Assembly (NCBI RefSeq): GCF_003061515.1
Contig: NZ_CP028924.1
Coordinates: 682,001 to 746,000, forward strand
Direction of reading: 5' to 3'
Source of the DNA: Colwellia sp. Arc7-D
Lineage (GTDB): Bacteria; Pseudomonadota; Gammaproteobacteria; Enterobacterales; Alteromonadaceae
Length of the DNA stretch: 64,000 nucleotides
Shown piece by piece: positions 1-9,325 of the stretch. Under the pieces are notes generated by a model, which saw only the letters and a program-made list of their open reading frames with translations, did no database searches and was not told where the DNA came from. Positions within the stretch are counted from its first letter, which is position 1. Each line of letters begins with the position of its first letter. Both the position numbers and the translations under genes were made by a program.

Positions 1-302
1 TTAACTTCATTTATCGCTTTAATTGCTTGATCACGTAAATAACTGTTAGGTGCTTGACCAATGACTAATACGCTACCATTAACACTGATCACTTGTAGGT
101 TGGTATTGTCACTTAAAGCATCGCTTTTTCTAAGTTTCGCCTGAGCATCAATTTCAATTTTTTGGTCATCTATTTGGTTGCCCAAAGAACGATTGTCGGT
201 TGCAACACTCGCACCGCCGACAACACCAACAACAGCGGCAGCCACACAGCCTTGCAGTAAGACAGCAATTGTAATTGTGCTGATAATTGATTTCATTGAC
301 AT
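1..302 (-). CDS. dolP: BON-domain outer-membrane lipoprotein DolP (YraP), 3' end missing
   Basis: This is the N-terminal part of a lipoprotein; the rest lies beyond the left edge. It starts at 302 (MSMKS), or two codons later. A hydrophobic signal ends in a lipobox-like LLQGC, followed by an Ala/Val/Gly-rich stretch and then the start of a BON domain (DDQKIEIDAQAKL, then VNGSVLVIGQAP). DolP helps maintain outer-membrane integrity and acts in the periplasm on anionic phospholipid. Its position directly downstream of diaA, with one base between the genes, matches the E. coli order yraL-lpoA-yraN-diaA-dolP, and this supports the name more than the short sequence does. Confidence 0.85.
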   Translation of the reverse strand, partial: MSMKSIISTITIAVLLQGCVAAAVVGVVGGASVATDNRSLGNQIDDQKIEIDAQAKLRKSDALSDNTNLQVISVNGSVLVIGQAPNSYLRDQAIKAINEV

Positions 303-303
303 A

Positions 304-915
<612 letters not shown>

Positions 916-936
916 TCAGTTCTTAAAAGGCATTGA

Positions 937-1311
937 TTAAAAGGCATTCTTAAGCCAAGTAATATCTGGGTTATTTATATTGCCTTGCATCGCGATAACA
1001 TCGAATCGGCAAGGGGTATTATATTCATTTAATCCGGCTTGTTGCAGATAAAATGCCGCACATTGCTTAATTTTTTGCTGTTTTTTAATGGAAACAGCGG
1101 CAATAGCACCACCAAAGTGTGAATTTTTACGGTATTTTACTTCCACAAACACGAAAACATCATTTTCAATCATGATTAAATCAATTTCACCACGGCGATT
1201 TTGAAAATTGCATGTCTTTAATAATAGACCTTGTTGAGCTAAATAGTGAGCGGCTAATTGCTCACTATTTTTTCCTGTGGTCACTGTGTTGGCTTTGTTA
1301 GTCCATAGCAA
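937..1311 (-). CDS. yraN: YraN family (UPF0102) nuclease-fold protein
   Basis: This 124-residue protein of the UPF0102 family has the restriction-endonuclease-like fold seen in Holliday-junction resolvases. The core is visible: a Glu in the first helix (GKNSEQLAAHYL), then RRGEIDLIM and VFVEVKYR, which give the E...D...ExK pattern. The cellular role is not settled. Its first codons overlap the end of lpoA by 14 bases, so the two are translationally linked. A 42-base gap separates it from diaA. Family assignment is firm; nuclease activity is an inference from the motif. Confidence 0.88.
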   Translation of the reverse strand: MLWTNKANTVTTGKNSEQLAAHYLAQQGLLLKTCNFQNRRGEIDLIMIENDVFVFVEVKYRKNSHFGGAIAAVSIKKQQKIKQCAAFYLQQAGLNEYNTPCRFDVIAMQGNINNPDITWLKNAF

Positions 1312-3175
1312 ATTCTTGTACCTTGCTGCGACTATATTTACCCCAAATTAAGCTACGGGTTAAAATATTATCTTTTCCTAATTGTAATATTCCGGTTTGA
1401 CCATAATGTCGCACATAAGTTTTGTTTTGCATGGCAGAAATTTTATCTATTAGCGCTAAACTGTCAAAACCCATAGCAAATATAGTTTGTAAGCTGTCAC
1501 TACGATTTGGCCAAAGCTTCTTAGCCTGGGCTGCTAAGGCTTTATTTTGTTGTTTACTGCGCAATTGCCAAGGCATTTCAGTAAATATTAAGCCAGACAG
1601 ATCTCGATTATCACTTTTATCTATTTTAGTGCTATGACTACGTGAGCTTGCAAATACCGGAATAATTTCGGCAAACGGACTAATGTTAACGTCAATATAA
1701 GGCTTTAATAACTTGGTTTCTAACGGTAAACCGACCACATATATCATATCAATATCGCGACGATTACGTAATTCACTTTTAATTGTGTACTTTATGTGTC
1801 GGTTCAACTCTTTTGTACGTTGCTGGCTTAGGTCAACTCCTAAGCTGGCTTTAAGTTGGTTTTGCATTTTAGCATCGCTATTAAAAAATACTGTCTCAGG
1901 AGCTTTGCCGGTTATATGTTGCCATTGTTGGCTAAATGTCTGTGCTATTCGTCTGCTAGAGCTGTCTTGATGACTTAATATCAGTGGGTACTGATACTCC
2001 TGGCGGCTCAATGTTGTTGCTGCTTGTGTTGCTTCTTCTTCAGGGCGCATTGAAAGCGCAACTTGATGTGGCAATAAAGTTGCTGTTGCAGGTAAGTTAA
2101 GTAAAAGCGTCGGTAATGTTATTTCAGTTTGCGCTAAGTAGCTGTTTACATTTTGCTTGAGTAGCGGGCCAATAACGTAATCAATATTAAGTTCGAGTAG
2201 TTTGGCATTTAGTGTACTCATATCTAAGGTTGTGGAGTCGATAAAGTGTAAGGTTTTACCGCTTTCAATATTATAAGCCGCGAGTATACCTTGTTGCGCT
2301 ACTTTTCCTGCAAGCTCTTGTTTACCTGAAAGTGGAATAATAACTGCTATGTTTTCTATCACATTGGTCGTTGTTGGAATCTGTTGACTCAAGTTCGCCA
2401 CTATATATTGGGCAGGATGGGTACTAAATTCTCGTTGCCATTGGCTTAAATATCGCTGCAATCTAGCATCATCATAGCCAAACTTATTAGCAAAAGTGAT
2501 TAATTTACTCCAACCTTTAATGTTGGGGGCAGACATTTTTTCTAACTGTTGAAGTTGCCAAGGCGATAATTGGCAAAATTTCTGCCAAATTTCGTCAATG
2601 TCGTTGTCTGTGGCTTGGGTGTTAGCAGCAAATGCTCTTAAGCTTGCATCGAGTGCGGCAATGGGCAAATTTCTTTGTGTTTGCACATCGGCTAATGTTT
2701 GAAAATAATCAACACGATAAACAAGTTGCGCTGAATCTCTAATGTATTCGGCGCTTTCCAATGCTAAATAGGCTTGTGGTATTTTTGATAAGATTGCGTA
2801 ACTTTTAGCTTCAATAATAGCAAGCTGATATTGCTGAGTTGGAGATGACGCTAATACTTCAAGTTGTTTAGCCAACCAAAGTGCTTTATGTGGGTTTTCT
2901 TGAGATAAATAGAGTTCACTCGCGCTTAATAACGAGATCACCGCTTCAGACTGTTGGTTTGAAGCCACTTGTGATGATGCTTGAGAAACTAATTGCTCTG
3001 CGGTTAAATTTGTTTCAGACGTTTTTAACACATCAGCTTGTTTATTTGCTGATGTGGTTGGTTTACTTTGTTTAGTTGTTGAGCAACTGGCTAAAATAAC
3101 CACTGCCGCAAATGCACAAAAGCCACTTTTATAAGACGAAAACCATTTAGTAAGTGTCAAAGTTAATAAATCCAT
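1298..3175 (-). CDS. lpoA: Penicillin-binding protein activator LpoA
   Basis: The protein has 625 residues. LpoA is an outer-membrane lipoprotein that spans the periplasm to activate the peptidoglycan synthase PBP1A. A basic, hydrophobic N-terminus leads to the lipobox LASC near residue 31. The next half (about 40-270) is Gln/Leu/Ala-rich and helical, as expected for the TPR-like N domain. The C-terminal half (about 275-615) has the periplasmic-binding-protein-like fold, starting at NIAVIIPLSGKQELAGKVAQ and including DYVIGPLL and FAMGFDSLALI. It is divergent from rsmI, with only 62 bases between the starts, and overlaps yraN. This is the arrangement seen in E. coli. Confidence 0.9.
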   Translation of the reverse strand: MDLLTLTLTKWFSSYKSGFCAFAAVVILASCSTTKQSKPTTSANKQADVLKTSETNLTAEQLVSQASSQVASNQQSEAVISLLSASELYLSQENPHKALWLAKQLEVLASSPTQQYQLAIIEAKSYAILSKIPQAYLALESAEYIRDSAQLVYRVDYFQTLADVQTQRNLPIAALDASLRAFAANTQATDNDIDEIWQKFCQLSPWQLQQLEKMSAPNIKGWSKLITFANKFGYDDARLQRYLSQWQREFSTHPAQYIVANLSQQIPTTTNVIENIAVIIPLSGKQELAGKVAQQGILAAYNIESGKTLHFIDSTTLDMSTLNAKLLELNIDYVIGPLLKQNVNSYLAQTEITLPTLLLNLPATATLLPHQVALSMRPEEEATQAATTLSRQEYQYPLILSHQDSSSRRIAQTFSQQWQHITGKAPETVFFNSDAKMQNQLKASLGVDLSQQRTKELNRHIKYTIKSELRNRRDIDMIYVVGLPLETKLLKPYIDVNISPFAEIIPVFASSRSHSTKIDKSDNRDLSGLIFTEMPWQLRSKQQNKALAAQAKKLWPNRSDSLQTIFAMGFDSLALIDKISAMQNKTYVRHYGQTGILQLGKDNILTRSLIWGKYSRSKVQEFAMD

Positions 3176-3237
3176 ACTTTTTAATAGTGCTTTATAATAA
3201 ACTTCATCCTCTTCAGTCTCAACACAAGTATTTTATT

Positions 3238-4095
3238 ATGTCGGATTCTCAAATTTTGCCCAGCACCTTATATATTGTTGCTACACCCATAGGTAACTTA
3301 GGTGATCTTAGTCAACGGGCGAAAGATATACTCGAACAGGTCGATATTATTGCCTGTGAAGACACTCGGCATACTCAACGTTTGTTATCGGCATTTGCGA
3401 TTAAAAATAAAACTATGTCGATGCATGATCATAACGAGCGTCAGCGCCAAGAACAAATAGCGGCCCTATTACAAGAAGGTAAAAGCGTAGCACTTGTATC
3501 AGATGCAGGCACACCTTTGATTAGTGACCCTGGCTTTCATTTAGTGCGTCATTGTCGCCAACAAGGGTTAAGTGTTTCACCTATTCCCGGCACTTGTGCG
3601 GCTATAGCGGCGCTTTCTGTTGCAGGCTTACCAACTGACAGATTTACTTTTGAAGGTTTTTTACCATCAAAAACTGGTGCACGACAATCAACATTGAATG
3701 CACTAGCTAATGAAACTCGGACCATGGTTTTTTATGATGCCCCACGCCGCGCTATTGATACGGTTGAAGATATAGTAAAAACGCTTGGCGGTGAGCGTTA
3801 TGTCGTTATGGCGCGAGAATTAACTAAAACATTTGAAACTATTCATTCAGACACCGCTGATAACTTATTAACGTTTTTGCAAAGCGATCCTAATCAGCTA
3901 AAAGGTGAAATGGTACTGATAATTGAAGGGAAAAAGATCGATCCAACTGATATTCCTGCCCATGTTGTAGCAACATTGAAGTTATTATTAACAGAAATGA
4001 AACCTAAAAGAGCTTGTGCAATAGCAGCAGAGATTCATGGTGTGAAGAAAAATTCCCTTTATGAATATGCCCTTGCGATGAAGATTAAAGAGTAG
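3238..4095 (+). CDS. rsmI: 16S rRNA 2'-O-ribose C1402 methyltransferase RsmI
   Basis: The protein has 285 residues from the ATG at 3238. The frame is open further upstream to 3154, but the family starts just before LYIVATPIGNLGDL, so the internal ATG is preferred. RsmI uses S-adenosylmethionine to methylate the ribose of C1402 in the decoding centre of 16S rRNA. Typical motifs of the tetrapyrrole-methylase-fold family are present: VATPIGNLGDLS, ACEDTRHTQRLL, VSDAGTPLISDPG, FEGFLPSKTGARQ and FYDAPRR. It is transcribed away from lpoA and ends 4 bases before the convergent GST-like gene. Confidence 0.94.
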   Translation: MSDSQILPSTLYIVATPIGNLGDLSQRAKDILEQVDIIACEDTRHTQRLLSAFAIKNKTMSMHDHNERQRQEQIAALLQEGKSVALVSDAGTPLISDPGFHLVRHCRQQGLSVSPIPGTCAAIAALSVAGLPTDRFTFEGFLPSKTGARQSTLNALANETRTMVFYDAPRRAIDTVEDIVKTLGGERYVVMARELTKTFETIHSDTADNLLTFLQSDPNQLKGEMVLIIEGKKIDPTDIPAHVVATLKLLLTEMKPKRACAIAAEIHGVKKNSLYEYALAMKIKE

Positions 4096-4099
4096 GGCT

Positions 4100-4753
4100 T
4101 TACGCTAGAACTACCGGCTTTATTGTATAATGACTAATCTCTTCACCTGTGTTTTTTATTGCAATAAAGCTTGCTCTACTTTTAAGTCTTTGTAGGTATG
4201 CTTGTGTTTGAGGCTGATATTGCGTGGCAAGCCCGAGTAACTCCCCTAAATAAAGTGCATAGCCTACACTGATATCAGCCACGGTAAATTTATTATCTAC
4301 CAAAAAATCATTATTTTCTAAATGAGCGTTTAACCGTTTTAACCGCGCTAAATACCAAATGGCATAATCTTTCACCACCTGCGGCTGTTGACGTTCAGGT
4401 TGTTCAAATTGGCTATAACGCAAAACTAATGTTTGTGGAAATGTCAGAGTAGCATCACTGCTAAATAGCCAGTTAAGGTAAGAACCGTATTCGGGGTGCG
4501 CAACTGATAGGGTAAAATCAGTTTGTTGATAACGCTCTGCAAGGTATAACAACATTGCACTTGATTCTGTCAGTGTAGTATCACCATCTTTTAGAAAAGG
4601 TACGGTGCCTAGCGGGTTAGTCTCTAAATATTCTTTGTCTAAAAACCGTGGTGGAAAGGATAATAAGTGAAGCTTATATTCAAGCTGCATTTCTTCCAAA
4701 GCCCATAAAACTCGTAGTGAACGAGTATTGTGACAATGCCAAAGTTCGATCAT
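4100..4753 (-). CDS. Glutathione S-transferase family protein
   Basis: This 217-residue cytosolic GST-fold protein has a thioredoxin-like N domain (residues 1-80), with NPLGTVPFLKDGD providing the cis-Pro and LTESSAMLLYLAERY the gamma-glutamyl contact. An all-helical C domain follows (about 90-210), with FTVADISVGYALYL carrying the conserved structural Asp. The likely activity is glutathione conjugation or reduction of small molecules; the substrate cannot be told. The N-terminal HCHNTRSLRVLWALEE resembles beta-class or plant-like bacterial GSTs. It stands alone, convergent with rsmI, and its promoter is in the 100 bases shared with rnpB. Confidence 0.85.
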   Translation of the reverse strand: MIELWHCHNTRSLRVLWALEEMQLEYKLHLLSFPPRFLDKEYLETNPLGTVPFLKDGDTTLTESSAMLLYLAERYQQTDFTLSVAHPEYGSYLNWLFSSDATLTFPQTLVLRYSQFEQPERQQPQVVKDYAIWYLARLKRLNAHLENNDFLVDNKFTVADISVGYALYLGELLGLATQYQPQTQAYLQRLKSRASFIAIKNTGEEISHYTIKPVVLA

Positions 4754-4818
4754 AAATAAAGCCTAATCATTTTTTTGAAAAATACTATAGCAGCCAAGTA
4801 CTCATAACGATATTAAAT

Positions 4819-4848
4819 TTAGACCTTAGCAAAAATATGGGGTAGAAT
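4819..4848 (+). promoter_or_regulatory. Probable sigma70 promoter of rnpB
   Basis: TTAGAC at 4819-4824 and TAGAAT at 4843-4848 are 18 bases apart and lie just upstream of the predicted RNase P RNA 5' end at about 4856. The -10 box matches the consensus at five of six bases; the -35 is weaker. The GC-rich stretch after the -10 resembles the discriminator of stable-RNA promoters. Called by eye only. Confidence 0.55.
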
Positions 4849-4855
4849 GCGCGCC

Positions 4856-5286
4856 GAGTTGACGAGACAATCGCTGCTTTATCGTTGTGCCGCTTATTTT
4901 AATAAGAGGTAGACAGATAGGGGGGAGGAAAGTCCGGGCTCCAATGAGCAGGGTGCCAGGTAACGCCTGGGGGGCGTGAGCCCACGACAAGTGCAGCAGA
5001 GAGAAGACCGCCGATGGTTGTTCTTAGGAACTTCACAGGTAAGGCTGAAAGGGTGCGGTAAGAGCGCACCGGATTGCTGGTAACAGTAATTGCAAGGTAA
5101 ACTCCACCCGGAGCAAGACCAAATAGGGTTTCATGACTACGTTAGCGCAAGTTAGCATAGTATAAGCGTGGCTCGCGTGGAAACCGGGTAGGTTGCTTGA
5201 GCCTTAGAGCGATTTAAGGCCTAGACGAATGATTGTCACTTTTCTTCGGAAGAGATACAAAACCCGGCTTATGCGTCAATCTCACC
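4856..5286 (+). ncRNA. rnpB: RNase P RNA, bacterial type A
   Basis: This is the catalytic RNA of RNase P, which trims the 5' leader of pre-tRNAs. Universally conserved pieces are visible in order: a 5' strand GAGTTGACG that pairs with CGTCAATCTC at the 3' end (P1); GGGGGGAGGAAAGTCCGGGC (about 4920-4940); the AGGGTGCCAGGTAACGCCTGG hairpin; CCACGACAAGTGCAGCAGAGAG; GGTAAACTCCACCCGGAGCAAG; and the 3' ACAAAACCCGGCTTAT near 5262. The length of about 430 bases is normal for a type A RNA with all its helices. Ends are set from the P1 pairing and are accurate to a few bases. Confidence 0.96.
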
Positions 5287-5298
5287 AATTTTACATTA

Positions 5299-5327
5299 AG
5301 CCTCGATAGCAATATCGAGGCTTTTTT
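5299..5327 (+). terminator. Rho-independent terminator of rnpB
   Basis: A perfect 10-bp stem, AGCCTCGATA / TATCGAGGCT, with a GCAA loop is followed directly by a T run. It begins 13 bases after the end of the RNase P RNA, so it should end that transcript. Confidence 0.9.
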
Positions 5328-5926
5328 GTGCCTAAATTATGTATAACTGTTCGCTGTTGAAACATCTCATTGCTGGCTTAGATAAATATAAAATAGATAT
5401 TTTATCGCTTGATACCCTTGAGTGCTTTTTAGCGTTACGCAAAGTTAACCACCCTTTATCGTGTATTTTACGTTAGCGGCTAGGTTGTACTCTTACCAAA
5501 ATAGCTGCAGCCATAATGTTTGTTATTAATAATTTTAACTTGATCAGATTGAGTGATTTATAAATGACTTTTAATATAACTTTCTTTTTAATAATAGTTA
5601 CTTAATGGTGAAATTTATATCAATTAAATAGCTTGTTTTTAGGCGTACTTACTTACATTTATCGCCTAATTGAGTTAACTTATTCTTATCGAACTTACCT
5701 TTTAGCCATTGTTTATTCGCGTTGTTATATTTTGGGGAGAGTACCTTTTCTCTGTAATATTTGAATACCGAGCAAATGTTGATAAAGTGATTTTAAAAAA
5801 TAACGGCGTAAACAATCAGACTCTAGCCATTTATCAACCCAGTATTTGTATTTTTAATGGCTGATTGTTTATGTATTTAAGTTTTTGTACCTGAGTTTTT
5901 AATTAACATATTGGAGTGAAAATACA
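5328..5926. other. AT-rich intergenic region with no recognisable gene
   Basis: About 600 bases separate rnpB from the next gene. I see no open frame with good codon use, no tRNA, and no repeat family. The only structure I noticed is the inverted repeat at 5810-5870 near its right end, listed separately. The long leader could hold regulatory signals for the unknown operon downstream. Confidence 0.6.
5810..5870 (+). repeat. Bulged inverted repeat in the leader of the unknown operon
   Basis: AAACAATCAG at 5810-5819 pairs with CTGATTGTTT at 5861-5870. The inner CCATT (5827-5831) pairs with AATGG (5856-5860), leaving a 7-base bulge on the left strand and an AT-rich loop. It lies about 55 bases before the start at 5927. 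It has no T tail, so it looks like an operator or RNA leader structure rather than a terminator. Confidence 0.5.
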
Positions 5927-7144
5927 TTGAGTGATGAAGTTTTTTCAGGGAATGTTTACATTCTTATCCCTGCGTATCTCAATAAAAATGCTGCCTTTAA
6001 ACAGCCTTTACCCTGTGAACCTCACCATAAAGCTTTTATTGACGATCTCGCCGATAAATATAACGATGAAATATCAAGTGACGTACATAAATCACTGATT
6101 AGATCTTATTTAGGTACATTTCCGCTTGAGTGCTTTGATGATTTGGAAAGCCATTTTGAACAAAAGTGTCATCAAAATGCAGAATTGTTTTTATCACTTC
6201 ATCGTAAAACTGGCCTAGCTGTTATTACCATTAGGCTTTTTGAAAAGGAATTACCCGCCTCGCAATTACTAGACAGGTTATCAAAAGGAAGCCTGTTATT
6301 TACCAACGACTGTGGTGAAGGTGTCAGCATAGAAAGCTTGGTTGCTCAATGGGGCGTTTCAGTTGTAACAACGTCAGCAAAAGCTTGTTTATCAACGAGA
6401 CAAGAAATACCTCAAGACGTTTTACCTTATTACTTTGCTAATGAAACATACGCGTCTAAAAACATGTCGGCGCAAATTACCTCGAAAGAGTTTAAGCATC
6501 AAATGTCTACCAATGTGGCGCAATATGATAGTAGTGATATTTTTGTCGGAAAAAATAGCGTTATTCGCATAGATAGACGAAATAGTGAACACCAATATCC
6601 AGCATTAGCGTCAGATGGAACATTTTTGTTTGTACTTGAAGCCTTACTATATAAAGAAGCTGCAGTTGTTCGTACAAATAAACAAGTACTCACTGCGATA
6701 GAGCAAAATGATTTACTCGCATTAGAAGTGCTAAATAAATTAACCTCAGAGTTTTCTTCGACTATTCCATTTTGGGATATTAAGATTTTTAATTATCTTA
6801 CTGCACAACAACTCGCTAATAACCTTGATGAGAGGTTTGGGGTTAACCAGCATTTTGAGTTATATGAAAAAAACCAACAATTATTGCAATACCGTATAAA
6901 TTTAAAAGAAGGTATTGAGCAAGAAAAGAAAAATAACATATTGTATATAATTGCGGTGATTTTATTTATTTTTGAGTTAGCACCGCATTGCTATTTACTG
7001 TTTACCAGGATACTAAACGGTAAATGGTTTAGCTCAGTTGAATTTTTATCTTTAATTGGTGCAGGCATTTCTACTGCCTTACTTGCTGGCCTTTTAGTGT
7101 TATTTATCAGTTATAAACAGAAGAAAAAAAATGCAAAAATATGA
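5927..7144 (+). CDS. Uncharacterised protein with two C-terminal membrane segments
   Basis: I do not recognise this 405-residue protein. It starts with TTG at 5927, preceded by a good GGAG ribosome-binding site at 5913-5916. Residues 1 to about 330 look soluble and mixed alpha/beta, with IRIDRRNSEHQYPALASDGTF near 205-225. A helical, Gln/Asn-rich segment (about 270-335) leads into a likely coiled stretch and two hydrophobic helices (about 340-360 and 375-398) joined by a short loop. It ends in a very basic tail, SYKQKKKNAKI. This soluble-domain-then-two-helix layout recalls RMD1/DUF155-like and CorA-like topologies, but I see no diagnostic motif. The next gene starts inside its last codons (14-base overlap), so the pair is one translational unit. 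Confidence 0.7.
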   Translation: MSDEVFSGNVYILIPAYLNKNAAFKQPLPCEPHHKAFIDDLADKYNDEISSDVHKSLIRSYLGTFPLECFDDLESHFEQKCHQNAELFLSLHRKTGLAVITIRLFEKELPASQLLDRLSKGSLLFTNDCGEGVSIESLVAQWGVSVVTTSAKACLSTRQEIPQDVLPYYFANETYASKNMSAQITSKEFKHQMSTNVAQYDSSDIFVGKNSVIRIDRRNSEHQYPALASDGTFLFVLEALLYKEAAVVRTNKQVLTAIEQNDLLALEVLNKLTSEFSSTIPFWDIKIFNYLTAQQLANNLDERFGVNQHFELYEKNQQLLQYRINLKEGIEQEKKNNILYIIAVILFIFELAPHCYLLFTRILNGKWFSSVEFLSLIGAGISTALLAGLLVLFISYKQKKKNAKI

Positions 7145-7991
7145 CTTGGCAGCTATTTTTGAATCCAGTAAAAAATTCCAAGAAAAAGTATTCACCAATC
7201 AAGAGAAGAAAACTTTACAAGCATACTTAACGGCTAAACCTGTGTTCAAAAATAAGAGAATGTTACAGCTGCTAACAGCTGATTCTCAGGGTAATGAGTT
7301 GACATGGATCGAATGGTTTAATTGGTACTATCAAGGTGTAAGCTTGAGCGATTTTCCAACATGGTTGGAAGCGGCGAAAAATGAGCTAAGTATTAATGAT
7401 GTCGATTTTGCTAGTTATACTGATTTGATTGCTCTGGGTTGGGAAGTAAAAGATGTTGTAAAATCTTCAATCGATATTTCAGCCCAAGGCATTGGCAATT
7501 ACATACCGAATGACAATGAGTTAGACCATTGGGTTAGGCTTCGTAGTAAAAATGCAGATCTTTTTACCGCTGTTTTGTTAGCGGGTGAACTCGTTGGGCA
7601 ATTTGGTTTTATTAAATTAACAGCAACAGAATATCAGCAAATGTCTTGCGGTGAGTTGGTTGAAGATAGTATCGAAGGCCTTTCTGAAATAACCGACCAA
7701 GATATATTTTTGTATATACCTAGTGTGGTTATAAAACCGTCATTACAAAAAAAATCAATATTGATGAACATGCTCAAACATCTCTTTGAACAACTCAATA
7801 ACAGTGCTATTAGAGCGCAGGTAAAGGGAGTTATTGCGCTTGCTTATACACCAGAGGGAGCCAAGTTATGTCAGCAATTTAACCTTACTCCCAAGCCATC
7901 TAAAATAAAAGATCAACAAATTTATAATGGCACTATGGACGTTTTGCGACAGTCAAGATTATTTCAAAAAGTTTGCGGGACAATAGGATAA
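7131..7991 (+). CDS. Uncharacterised protein with a possible C-terminal GNAT-like fold
   Basis: This 286-residue cytosolic protein has no clear family assignment. The C-terminal half has a rhythm like acetyltransferases: AVLLAGELVGQFGFIKLTATEY, then CGELVEDSIEGLS, then a helix and IALAYTPEGAKLCQQFNL. In GNAT proteins a similar ending is the strand-helix that covers acetyl-CoA. The classical (Q/R)xxGxG/A loop is not evident, so activity is doubtful. The N-terminal 110 residues are helical and Trp-rich (WIEWFNWYYQ). It overlaps the membrane gene upstream by 14 bases and lies 114 bases before an ATP-grasp ligase on the same strand, so the three may act together. Confidence 0.65.
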   Translation: MQKYDLAAIFESSKKFQEKVFTNQEKKTLQAYLTAKPVFKNKRMLQLLTADSQGNELTWIEWFNWYYQGVSLSDFPTWLEAAKNELSINDVDFASYTDLIALGWEVKDVVKSSIDISAQGIGNYIPNDNELDHWVRLRSKNADLFTAVLLAGELVGQFGFIKLTATEYQQMSCGELVEDSIEGLSEITDQDIFLYIPSVVIKPSLQKKSILMNMLKHLFEQLNNSAIRAQVKGVIALAYTPEGAKLCQQFNLTPKPSKIKDQQIYNGTMDVLRQSRLFQKVCGTIG

Positions 7992-8105
7992 ATTTAACAT
8001 TTCCTATTGAATTAACAGCGGATATTATCTTATATTTAATTGCACATAAGTTAACTAAACTTGGGTTTATTAACACCTGAGTGAATCAATATCGAGGGTG
8101 GTTTA

Positions 8106-9254
8106 ATGGCTAATGTATTAATTGTTGGTAAAAGAGGTCGATGTTATCGTGCGGCATTAAGAATGGGTCATACCGTTTTTCTATGGAGCGACGGGCCTTT
8201 GCACGAAAGTCGAAAGGAAAAGTTGGCTGGCTGGGTTGAAACTCCGTTTAAAAGTTGCGAAAAAGGGCTCTTAACTGCTGATGTAGACGCTATTCAAGAA
8301 TTTAATATCGAGTTCGTTATTGCCGCTACAGAATCAAGCGTAGACATTGCGGCTATGATCCGTAAGCAATTTAAACTCACCGGCACTCCACTAAAAACTA
8401 CCAACTTGTTACACAATAAAAATGAAATGAAGTTGGAAGCGCTCAAACACAATATACCTATTACAAAGTTTCATCTTATAAGTGATCAAGATACCCCTGA
8501 AATATTAGCAGATAAGTTAGGACTTCCACTTGTGATTAAGCCTGTAGCGGAGTCGGGTGCAAGGGGCGTTATGGTGCTGAACAACCTCGATGAAATCAAG
8601 TTGCATGCAAAATCGGGTTTATTAGCTGAAGCTTTTGTTGATGGGACAGAAGTAAGTGTGGAAACGTTTATTCATAATGGCGTACCTATCTTTCACAATA
8701 TTACTGAATATCTTCATCAGTGGAAAAAATCTATCGTTCCCGCGGCCTTTGAAGCAGAGTTATTAGAAAATATTATAAATATTAATGATCGTGTTATCGC
8801 TGGCTTTGGCGTTAAAAATGGTATGACACATGCCGAGTTTTACCTGACAAAAAATGGCCCTGTATTCGGCGAAATGGCCGTTCGACCGCCGGGGGGTTAT
8901 TACATGGAGTTGATTGAATATGCTTATGGGTTCAACCCTTGGAAAACCTATGTTGAACTTGAAACCGCAGCCACACCAAAACCCTTACCGGTAAAGGCGA
9001 AGAAATTTTCTTGTGTGTTTATGATCCACCCAGGAGCAGGCATTGTTGATGAGGTGTCAGGCATAGCATTACTTAAGGAACTTAAAGAAGTTAAGCAATT
9101 TAAATGTAAAGTTGAGCCTGGAATTTTGGTTGGTGAACGAGACAGCACCAGTAGCGAAGTCGGCCACGTACTCATGTCAGCAGACTCAAGGGAAGCCTTG
9201 CTTGAAAAATTAAAGATTGTTGAAAATAACCTGGTGATTAAAATGAAGCAGTAG
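8106..9254 (+). CDS. ATP-grasp family carboxylate-amine (or thiol) ligase
   Basis: This 382-residue protein has ATP-grasp architecture. The N-terminal preATP-grasp Rossmann-like domain covers about 1-95 (ANVLIVGKRGRCYRAALRMG). The central lobe has the ATP-binding strand LPLVIKPVAESGARGVMVL at about 140-158, followed by LLAEAFVDGTEVSVETF. The metal-binding Glu and basic residue are in FGEMAVRPPGGYY (about 257-269). A C-terminal domain from about 300 resembles those that cap biotin-carboxylase-like ligases. Such enzymes join a carboxylate, via an acyl phosphate, to an amine or similar nucleophile. No substrate can be inferred. It starts with a GGGTGG-type ribosome site and may belong to the operon of the two unknown genes upstream. 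Confidence 0.85.
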   Translation: MANVLIVGKRGRCYRAALRMGHTVFLWSDGPLHESRKEKLAGWVETPFKSCEKGLLTADVDAIQEFNIEFVIAATESSVDIAAMIRKQFKLTGTPLKTTNLLHNKNEMKLEALKHNIPITKFHLISDQDTPEILADKLGLPLVIKPVAESGARGVMVLNNLDEIKLHAKSGLLAEAFVDGTEVSVETFIHNGVPIFHNITEYLHQWKKSIVPAAFEAELLENIININDRVIAGFGVKNGMTHAEFYLTKNGPVFGEMAVRPPGGYYMELIEYAYGFNPWKTYVELETAATPKPLPVKAKKFSCVFMIHPGAGIVDEVSGIALLKELKEVKQFKCKVEPGILVGERDSTSSEVGHVLMSADSREALLEKLKIVENNLVIKMKQ

Positions 9255-9268
9255 AGGTAAATTTAAAT

Positions 9269-9288
9269 ACTTTTACTTTTACTTTTAC
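9269..9288. repeat. Short ACTTTT tandem repeat
   Basis: Three copies of ACTTTT plus a partial fourth lie between the ATP-grasp gene and the convergent small gene. It is a simple microsatellite-like run with no evident function. Confidence 0.8.
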
Positions 9289-9325
9289 TGAAGACTTATG
9301 TCATTTGTTAGTACTGACTTAAGTC

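Noticed and set aside
5299..5327. Hairpin as part of the RNase P RNA
   Set aside because: The P1 helix closes before it and a T run follows, so it is the terminator.
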